Source: Branchipolynoe longqiensis
Lineage: Eukaryota; Annelida; Polychaeta; Phyllodocida; Polynoidae
Direction of reading: 5' to 3'
Assembly (NCBI GenBank): GCA_030323885.1
Contig: CM059194.1
Coordinates: forward strand, 27,066,363-27,130,362
DNA: 64,000 nucleotides
In this document: positions 56,427-64,000 of the stretch, one piece after another
Layout: every line of letters begins with the position of its first letter
Position numbering within the stretch: position 1 is the first letter of the stretch
Notes under the pieces: model-generated
Told to the model about the DNA's origin: nothing
What the model saw: only the letters and a program-made list of their open reading frames with translations
Databases searched by the model: none
Made by a program: the position numbers and the translations under genes

Positions 56427-56578
56427 AGTGGGGAAATTGGGTCATGGTACTGGCGACCTAATCTCCCAGTGGGGCGGCACTATAAAGTTACCATGAGTAT
56501 GCACAGTCACAAGTCGGTATCAGTCCTGATATAACCTTAAATGTTGCTAGAACCTAAAATCCCAACAAACAATCTAAA
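56427..56578 (+). mobile_element. 5'-truncated SINE
   Basis: Body from GAGTGGGGAAATTGGGTCAT to tail ATGTTGCTAGAACCTAAAAT. Confidence 0.75.
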
Positions 56579-56968
56579 AGTAAAAAATTCCAGTAGAAAC
56601 TGAAAACCATCAGATTATACAACTTTAACACCCACCCCCCCCCCCACACACACACTCACCTTGCTAGACCATTGACTGTGTCGACAACTCACAAGCGCGT
56701 CTGCAGGGGTCAGAGGTCGGAAGTGAGCGAGCCAGACACCAGCGAAGTGTCTGCAGACACGTGGGAATTTTCCACAGTGAACAGGCCTCCTAGAGCCAGT
56801 TAGAGGTTACTTGGAACACCCCCACCCCCACCCTTCCACCACCACCCTCACACACACGCAGACACACACACGCACACGCATTCACACACACGCGCATGCG
56901 CGCATTCCTCCACTGCACTTTCTCATAACAGTCCGAATGTGATGTGGGTTGATAAACTGGAGTGGGGT

Positions 56969-59278
56969 TAGATAAAAGATTCACCCCGTACTTACAGTAG
57001 GGTGCATACAAGATTCACCCCGTACTTACAGTAGGGTAATAACAAGATTCACCCCGTACTTACAGTAGGTAAGATCAAAGATTCACCCCGTACTTACAGT
57101 AGGGTACATACAAGATTTACCCCATACTTACAGTAGGGTAGATCAAAGATTCACCCCGTACTTACAGTAGGGTACATACAAGATTCACCCCGTACTTACA
57201 GTAGGGTACATACAAGATTCACCCCGTACTTACAGTAGGGTAGATCAAAGATTCACCCCGTACTTACAGTAGGGTAGATACAAGATTCACCCCGTACTTA
57301 CAGTAAGGTAGATCAAAGATTCACCCCGTACTTACAGTAGGGTACATACAAGATTCACCCCATACTTACAGTAGGGTAGATAAAAGATTCACCCCATACT
57401 TACAGTAGGGTAGATACAAGATTCACCCCGTACTTACAGTAGGTTAGATCAAAGATTCACCCCGTACTTACAGTAGGGTAGATAAAAGATTCACCCCATA
57501 CTTACAGTAGGGTAGATAAAAGATTCACCCCATACTTACAGTAGGGTAGATACAAGATTCACCCCGTACTTACAGTAGGTTAGATCAAAGATTCACCCCG
57601 TACTTACAGTAGGGTAGATACAAGATTCACCCTATACTCACGGTAGGGTAGATAAAGGATTCACCCCATACTTACAGTAGGGTACATAAAAGATTCACCC
57701 CATACTTACAGTAGGGTAGATACAAGATTCACCCTATACTCACGGTAGGGTAGATAAAGGATTCACCCCATACTTACAGTAAGGTAGATAAACGATTCAC
57801 CCCGTACTTACAGTAGGGTACATACAAGATTCACCCCATACTTACAGTAGGGTAGATAAACGATTCACCCCATACTTACAGTAGGGCAGATCAAAGATTC
57901 ACCCCATACTTACAGTAGGTTAGATAAAAGATTCACCCCGTACTTACAGTAGGGTAGCTACAAGATTCACCCCGTACTTACAGTAGGGTAGCTACAAGAT
58001 TCACCCTGTACTCACAGTAGGGTAGATAAACGATTCACCCCATACTTACAGTCGGGTACATAAAAGATTCACCCCTACTTACAGTAGGGTAGATAAACGA
58101 TTCACCCCGTACTTACAGTAGGGTACATACAAGATTCACCCCATACTTACAGTAGGGTAGCTACAAGATTCACCCCGTACTTACAGTAGGGTAGCTACAA
58201 GATTCACCCCTACTTACAGTAGGTTAGATAAACGATTCACCTCGTACTCACAGTAAGGTAGATAAAAGATTCACCCCGTACTCACAGTAAGGTAGATAAA
58301 AGAGTCACCCCATACTTACAGTAGGGTAGATAAAAGATTCACCCCGTACTTACAGTAGGGTAGATAAACGATTCACCCCATACATACAGTAGTGTAGATA
58401 AACGATTCACCCTATACTTACAGTAGGGTAGATCAAAGATTCACCCCATACTTACAGTAGGGTAGATAAAAGATTCACCCCATACTTACAGTAGGGTAGA
58501 TCAAAGATTCACCCCATACTTACAGTAGGGTAGATAAAAGATTCACCCCATACTCACAGTAGGGTAGATCAAAGATTCACCCCGTACTTACAGTAGGGTA
58601 GATACACGATTCACCCCATACTTACAGTAGGGTAGATCAAAGATTCACCCCGTACTTACAGTAGGGTAGATAAATGATTCACCCCGTACTTACAGTAGGG
58701 TAGATCAAAGATTCACCCCATACTCAAAGTAGGGTAGATAAAAGAGTCACCCCATACTCACAGTAAGGTAGATAAAAGAGTCACCCCATACTCACAGTAT
58801 GGTAGATAAAAGATTCACCTCATACTTACAGTAGGGTAGATCAAAGATTCACCCCGTACTTACAGTAGGGTAGATAAAGAATCACCCCATACTTACAGTA
58901 GGGTAGATCAAAGATTCACCCCATACTCACAGTAGTCTAGATAAAAGAGTCACCTCATACTCACAGTAAGATAGATCAAGGATTCACCCCATACTTACAG
59001 TAGGGTAGATTAAAGATTCATCCCGTACTTACAGTAGGGTAGATAAAAGATTCACCTTGTACTTACAGTAGGGTAGTTAAACGATTTACCCCGTACTTAC
59101 AGTAGGGTAGATAAAAGATTCACCTCATACTCACAGTAAGGTAGATAAAAGATTCACCCCGTACTCACAGTAAGGTAGATTAAAGAGTCACCCCATACTC
59201 ACAGTAAGGTAGATAAAAGATTCAACCCATACTCTCGGCAGGATAGATCAAAGATTCACCCCATACTCACAGTAGGGC
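56969..59278 (+). repeat. 34-bp satellite, about 68 units, derived from a MITE terminus
   Basis: Head-to-tail units of TAGATAAAAGATTCACCCCG followed by TACTTACAGTAGGG. This is the outer arm and centre of the terminus of the 55697 MITE, without the returning arm. Units alternate among a few variants (GATAAA, GATCAA, CATACA; CCGTAC, CCATAC). Confidence 0.92.
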
Positions 59279-59580
59279 AATTTTCGCTTGTATTTAGACT
59301 ATGTTGTCATTCACCCCTTACTCTGCGTAGGGGTGAATCTTTTATCCAAACACTACCCAGAGTAGGGGTGAATGACGCCCATATATATAAATCTGAGAAA
59401 ATTGTGCTTTGGTTAGAAACAACTATAAAGAAAGCTGTTGAGGACCTTGTCCTGATATTACCCATCTCTATTGGCATAGTGTTGTGGAATTGGAAAAGAA
59501 TGCAAATAAGACAAAATGGCGGCCATTGTAAGCTCTTGATTCAACTTTTAATATTATTAACCTATATGATTTCATAAATT
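59279..59580 (+). mobile_element. interior of the hairpin-TIR MITE family after the satellite
   Basis: Two inverted GGGGTGAAT arms (59309-59375), then GGAAAAGAATGCAAATAAG, AATGGCGGCCATTGTAAGCT and TTTTAATATTATTAACC. These match the interior of 55697-56113. The far terminus is missing. Confidence 0.75.
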
Positions 59581-59583
59581 ATA

Positions 59584-59830
59584 ACCGGACGCAGTGGCCG
59601 AATCGGTAGAGCGTGGGCTTCACGTGTGGAAGGTTGGGAGTTTGGTTCCCAGTCGAGTCAAACCAATGACTTACAAAATTGATACTTGTCGCTTCCTAGC
59701 CTGGCACTCGGCATTGTTAGGATAGGGTAAGGACTGGTTAAAGTCGCCATGAGTGCGCACTGTCACAAGTTGGTACCCGTCCTGATGACCTTAGATGTTG
59801 CCAGGACGTAAAACTCCAACAACCAACCAT
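59584..59830 (+). mobile_element. SINE with head type B, shortened body
   Basis: Head GACGCAGTGGCCGAATCGGT, B-box-like GTTTGGTTCC. The body lacks a central part and ends GGACGTAAAACTCCAACAAC. Confidence 0.85.
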
Positions 59831-60105
59831 CATAACGGTTGCGCACTCATAGTGACTTTATAGTGCTGCCCCACTGGGAGACCAGGCCACCAGCACCATG
59901 ACCTGATATCCCACTCAGTCACATTATCCTGACACTAATCCAACAAATCCTTGCCATATCCTAAGGATGCCGGATGCCTAGCTAGGAAGCGACAAGTATA
60001 AATTTTTAAGTCATTGGTTTGACTGGACAAGGGTTCGAACCTGTGAGTTCGAATCCCACGATCTACCAAAACGCTCAACTCATTCGGCCATCCCGTCTGA
60101 TACAT
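59831..60105 (-). mobile_element. SINE, head type A, 3' end missing
   Basis: CATAGTGACTTTATAGTGCT to CGGCCATCCCGTCTGAT. Tail to tail with the preceding SINE. Confidence 0.8.
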
Positions 60106-60145
60106 AGCCTTAGATGTTGTTAGGATGGTAAAACTCCAACAAAAC
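60106..60145 (+). mobile_element. SINE tail fragment
   Basis: TAGCCTTAGATGTTGTTAGG and AAAACTCCAACAAAACAAG. Confidence 0.6.
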
Positions 60146-60394
60146 AAGAACATATAGAATTTGCTTTGGAGATGCAAATGGTGACATGGTGTTAATCTGT
60201 GGGTGTTATGCACCCAGAACCATTTGCGGCATCTGTTTTTTGTTATTGTTTTTCTCTTCTCCCAGCTCCTGGTTGGTTATCTGTCAGGATATACAGTTAC
60301 AAGGTGCGATATGGCGTGGGTGGTGAGGGAGTCTGCTCTATGGTTATATATATAGCGAATACCGTATTTCCCCGAATAACAGTGTCCAACCAGA

Positions 60395-60548
60395 TTGGAT
60401 AACCGAATGAGTTGAGCGTCCGCATCTCGTTTTTGTATTTCGTCGGATTCGAACCCCCGGGTTCGAATCCTGGTCGAGTCAAATCAATTACTTGAAAATT
60501 GACACTTGTCACTACCTAGCCTGGCATTCGGAATTACTAGGATGGAGC
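60395..60548 (+). mobile_element. SINE head and part of the body
   Basis: AGATTGGATAACCGAATGAG, B box GGTTCGAATCC (preceded by a duplicated GATTCGAACC), then body to ACTAGGATGGAGCACGG. Confidence 0.8.
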
Positions 60549-60605
60549 ACGGAGCAGTGGAATGAGGAAGACCAGTTGTTCGCGATTGAAATTTCCACTG
60601 TTTAA
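60549..60605. repeat. short dispersed repeat, inverted copy
   Basis: AGCAGTGGAATGAGGAAGAC to GAAATTTCCACTGTTTA. The two ends are themselves inverted (AGCAGTGGAA / TTCCACTG). See 44862 and 50735. Confidence 0.65.
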
Positions 60606-60792
60606 TCAATCAAGTAATGTACAAAACCCACCTCAAATTGGTTTAATGAAAGTAATTTTGATATACAGTAGTTGTATCTAGTTTTGGATCAATCTGCAGT
60701 TGGTTTGTGCTATACCCGGAGCGGCGGAAAACCCCTTTAATTATATATTATATTCCTAAAACAGTCTGGTTTTGAGTCAACATCAACTACTT

Positions 60793-61155
60793 AAGCCCCA
60801 GTCACACTGATTGCTGACTGCTCGCAGACTGCTTGCTGACTGGTCGCCTGCCGACTGGTCGGCAACTGGTCGCTGACTGGTCGCCGACTGACCGGTTGGC
60901 GACCGCTGAAAGTGGTCGGTGACCTCCTTGCAAAGTGGTCACACAAAGGTTTTTGGTGCAGAACCTGTAACCGCCTTGTGACCAAAAAGGTTGCCCAGAG
61001 GTCGGTGACCCCTCGGTGCCAATCGATCGCTGACCGATTGCCGACCATTGTTTGTTCGACCTTTTTTTTAATATAGATTTGGTCGCATGGAGGTCATTGG
61101 CTTTTGGCTGCAAAGTGGTCGCAAATAGTCGCAGGTCATAGTATCGCTGAGGCCT
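60793..61155. mobile_element. GGTCGC-rich element, probably a MITE
   Basis: Begins CCCCAGTCACACTGATTGC. The interior repeats GACTGGTCGCC, GGTCGGTGACC and related words and ends GTCGCAGGTCATAGTATCGC. Its opening resembles the CCTGTCACACT end at 53508. Confidence 0.55.
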
Positions 61156-61311
61156 TAATTCATCACACATGGAGCCAAACTATTAGTCCCAAAACTTTGT
61201 GTTGCTGATCTGTGATCTGGCACGAATAATATAGCCTTGCTTCGTTTGCAAACCCAGAGAGTGTGGAGTAATTAGACTATTAATACTATAGTTAGTACTC
61301 ACCTAAAGCTA

Positions 61312-61644
61312 AGATTCCATATATGTGGTGTGTGTATGCGAATGCGAATGCAGCCAAAAAATGGCAAAGCATGTAAATACACAGTGGTGCTTTCATATAT
61401 GTCCGAATGCGAATACAGACGTGAATGCGAATGCAAATGCAAATGCGGCAAGTGAATCGACCAATGGACCGATCGGTGTGAATGCGAATGCAAATGCTGC
61501 TGCGTTTGCCATAGGAAACAACCGGAACTTTGACTTTCCTTCACAAATTCGGAACAAAATAACCCCAAAATGCCATGGGTATCTATGTCGCATACCGCAT
61601 TCGCATTCACATGCCACATGCCGCTTACCCCATATATGGAATCT
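61312..61644. mobile_element. TIR MITE made of GAATGC/GCATTC hexamers, copy 2
   Basis: Ends AGATTCCATATATGTGG and CCATATATGGAATCT, flanked by TA on both sides. GCGAATGCAAATGC-type words fill it. Confidence 0.87.
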
Positions 61645-61681
61645 TAACTTAATAATAATAGGTGTGTTCCAAGTTTGGCTG

Positions 61682-61919
61682 GTCCCTCAGGAAGGACTGA
61701 AGTTGCGATCCAGTACGCCAGGTCGCAGCTTAAGCTTACACGGTCACGGTCAGCTTACATGAAGTGATATCTTATGTAATATCGAGCTATTTGCAAGGAT
61801 AATTCTACTGCAATCTACATTAGAATAAACTGTATGGCAAGAACCATATCAATTTGGTTACTGTAAGCTGAAGCTGCGATCCGGCATGCTGGGTTGCAGC
61901 TTCAGTCCTCTCTGAGGGG
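61682..61919. mobile_element. hairpin-TIR MITE, 238 bp
   Basis: Termini of about 55 bases, inverted to each other. Each holds a hairpin (AAGCTGCGATCCGGCATG ... GGTTGCAGCTT). The middle 90 bases are AT-rich. Confidence 0.78.
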
Positions 61920-61967
61920 AAGGGGGAGGGGGGAAGAGGACGAACACGATTTGCTTGTTCGTTTCTT

Positions 61968-62300
61968 CTTGTTTTAATTCCTAGCAACATCTAAGGTCAT
62001 ATCAGGACAAGTACCGACTTGTGACAGCGCACACTCATGGTGACTTTCTAGTGTTGCCCCACTGGGAGATCATGACCTGCCATTCCCCTCAGTCACATTA
62101 TCTTGACACTGAGCCAACCAGTTCTCGCCCAATTCTAATAATGCCGAGAGCCTGGCTAGGAAGCGACAAGTATAAATTTTTAAGTCATTGGTTTGACTCG
62201 ACCAGGGTTTGAACCCACGAACCCGTGAGTTCGGATCCCCCGATCTCCCAGAGCAGGAGACGGACGCTCAACTCATTTGGCTATCCTGTCTGGTATGGAG
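61968..62300 (-). mobile_element. SINE, head type A, near full length
   Basis: TAATTCCTAGCAACATCTAA to TTGGCTATCCTGTCTGGTA. The body lacks some bases. Confidence 0.85.
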
Positions 62301-62600
62301 GAAGATGAAGAAGAAGGAAAAGGAAGAAGAAGAAGAAGAAGAAGAAGGGGGAGGGGGAGAATAAGAAGAAGAAGAAGAAAATGCCCGTCAATGGCGGGTA
62401 GTCGCTCACCAGAGGGTGTACAACGTGAAAAGCCCGCCTCCCGGGCCTCGCGAGACGCGGGTTTGTTTTGACTGGGTACAAATGGGGGACGGAGGCTGAG
62501 CGGTGGGCAGGTGTGGGTGGGGAAGAGATGGGGAGAGGGGGTAAGGAAGGGGGGAGGATGGGGGGGGGGGGAAGGGGGAAGAGGGGGAGGATGCCGAAAG
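62300..62600. repeat. purine-rich low-complexity sequence
   Basis: GAA runs (62307-62375) and G-rich runs (62505-62590) flank a more GC-balanced segment. The ORFs here are compositional. Confidence 0.8.
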
Positions 62601-62694
62601 AGAACCACTTGGTCTAGACCACCACTCCAGCCCCTTCAGGAGGAGGCCTCCTGGGTGGTTTCATAACAAAGTCACGTGATTTCCTTACGAACTG

Positions 62695-63070
62695 AGAGTA
62701 TGTATTAGTATTAGTATTAGTATTAGTATGCTATTATTAGTGTGAAGTGGTGAGTAGATTAACTTATGGATCCTCTTCTGGCTGATCTAGGCCCTATTGG
62801 GCCTATAATGCCAGCTCGTTATGGCAAGAAATAACTATTCTTTTGCACACGTATGGAGGTCGACGGTGCCCTGAAGTCATATAACTGTGGGTGTCCTCTC
62901 CAATGTTTATCCAACCTTCTCTCAAATGCTTCTACCGTTGGTGATTCAACCAACTGGAGGGGGCTGGGACGTGAATAGAGTACGCTGAATTTGGCATGTG
63001 TGGATCGGTTGATTGGATCCCGAGTGCCACCTGTTTCAGGCACTGACAAATTTGATGCTCACTTGGCCCC
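62695..63070 (-). mobile_element. 3' end of a CR1/L2-like LINE
   Basis: The minus-strand frame 62819-63049 gives DPINRSTHAKFSVLYSRP, VEAFERRLDKHW and a stop. The 3' UTR ends in a TACTAA microsatellite (62701-62729). The FERRLDKHW block parallels FKGRLDKHW in 19585-20180. Confidence 0.8.
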
Positions 63071-63242
63071 GATGTTCACTTGGATTGTATGGCCGGCACT
63101 GTGTTAATACTGCTGGTCCAGGTCGGGTGTGAAGGGAGGAGGCTGGGAGGTATGGGAGGGTGAGGGGATGGGAGAGTGGCGGCGCTATTTTTATCTACGC
63201 AGACCCTGGTTGGTGGTGAGGCCACCAGGTAGGGAGGGCTAT

Positions 63243-63578
63243 CTGGTGGTTGGAGTTTTACATCCTGGCAACATCTAAGGTCATATACATATAAGGACGG
63301 GTATCGACTTGAGACAGTGCACACTCATGGTGATTTTATAGTGCTGCCCCACCAGGAAATCAGGACACCAGCACAATGACCCCCATATCCCACTCACTCA
63401 TATTATCCTGACACTGAGCTAACCAGTCCTTGTCCTATCCTATTGATGCTGAGCGCCAGGATAGGAAGCGACAAGTATCAATTTCATGTCATTGGTTTGA
63501 CTCGACTAGGAACCAAACTCCCCACCTTCCGCACGCGAGCGCCGCGCTCTACCGATTAGGCCACCGCGCCGTGTAGGT
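63243..63578 (-). mobile_element. SINE with head type B, full length
   Basis: GGTTGGAGTTTTACATCCTG at the 3' end. The head reads GGCGCGGTGGCCTAATCGGT with a B-box-like GTTTGGTTCC. The best head-B copy here. Confidence 0.88.
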
Positions 63579-63579
63579 A

Positions 63580-63800
63580 GGGAGGGGGGGGGGGGCTGCT
63601 GGGGATGTGTGTTGGGGGGGGGGGGGGGTGACCGGAGACGGACTGTACCTGGTTAGGGTGCGGTCGGTTGCGGCCTGGCGTGGTGGGTGGGGGTTGTAGG
63701 GGTGTTAGAGTTGAGCGTGGTGAAGTAAACGTTTTGACGTGTATGGTTCTGTGTAGGGAAGTGAGTGTGTGTATGTGGGGGGGGGGGGGGGGAGGTGGAA
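63580..63800. repeat. G-homopolymer-rich sequence
   Basis: G-runs at about 63583-63594, 63614-63628 and 63778-63792 separated by GGGTTGTAGGGG-like sequence. No coding potential. Confidence 0.75.
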
Positions 63801-64000
63801 GGAGGGTTAAGGGGAAGGGGATACTGACATGACCTTGCGTAGTAATCTATCCAGGGACTTTTCGCAGACAGACAGACAGACACTCAGACAGAGAAACCAC
63901 ACGCCCACCAACATGGCCAACAAATGACCTGGCAAAATATAGGAAGTAATTTAACTTGTTTATTTGGTATAACTTTCTTCGTTATTTCTAATATATATAA

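Larger units (their letters stand above)
55420..56632 (+). mobile_element. 350-bp MITE split by nested insertions
   Basis: GAGCTGCATAGTCCGATGG at the left and CCATCAGATTATACAACTTT at the right are the two ends of one copy. It is interrupted by a SINE (55479-56155) and by a second SINE fragment (56427-56578). Confidence 0.8.

Noticed and set aside
56969..59278. CRISPR-like regular array
   Set aside because: Units are contiguous 34-mers without unique spacers, the genome is eukaryotic, and the unit matches a MITE terminus.
62273..62608. Pro/Leu-rich minus-strand frame
   Set aside because: Caused by GAA and G runs next to a SINE.

Overview
This is a eukaryotic, animal (metazoan) genomic window that is dense in repeats and poor in genes. 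Introns with GT-AG borders, tRNA-derived SINEs, non-LTR and LTR retrotransposons, a tyrosine-recombinase retrotransposon and many short inverted-repeat elements rule out a prokaryote. The SINE at 49853-50195 (with a fragment at 46143-46212) looks like a SINE I associate with molluscs, so a marine mollusc or another lophotrochozoan is my best guess; this is from memory, not from a search. A 499-base run of N lies at 21380-21878.

The only host gene I can support is on the minus strand. It has three coding exons (41594-41722, 33162-33476, 31993-32124) separated by introns of 8117 and 1037 bases. It encodes a 191-residue secreted protein with a signal peptide and two copies of a six-cysteine module, and I do not recognise the family. 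A TATA box, a CRE-like site and a CCAAT box sit about 330-390 bases upstream of the start codon.

Layout. 1-1425: repeat fragments. 1426-10526: an almost complete Ngaro-like tyrosine-recombinase retrotransposon (minus strand) with gag-like, RT/RNase H and recombinase coding regions and split direct repeats in the order A1-ORFs-B1-A2-B2. 10743-11316: an inverted-repeat element. 13250-17110: a decayed Ty3/Gypsy-type element (minus), with a 5'-truncated LINE beside it (17247-18600). 18965-21167: a 2.2-kb foldback element holding other insertions. 22-31 kb: SINEs, MITEs and minisatellites. 31.4-42.1 kb: the secreted-protein gene, its first intron packed with mobile elements. 42.5-50 kb: mostly one high-copy 350-bp MITE family and relatives. 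50.6-52.0 kb: a TG-rich tract. 53.2-54.3 kb: two MITEs built from short oligomers. 55.4-56.6 kb: a multi-level nest of insertions. 56969-59278: a 34-bp satellite of about 68 units. 59.3-64 kb: more SINEs, MITEs and a LINE end.

The most striking theme is modularity among small non-autonomous elements. Transposon ends have been turned into tandem arrays at least three times (a hairpin MITE end, a second MITE end and a SINE head). One internal core of about 200 bases occurs between several unrelated terminal inverted repeats. Some elements consist almost wholly of one short oligomer (ACGT, GAATGC or a GGTCGC-like word). One SINE body carries two different tRNA-like heads.
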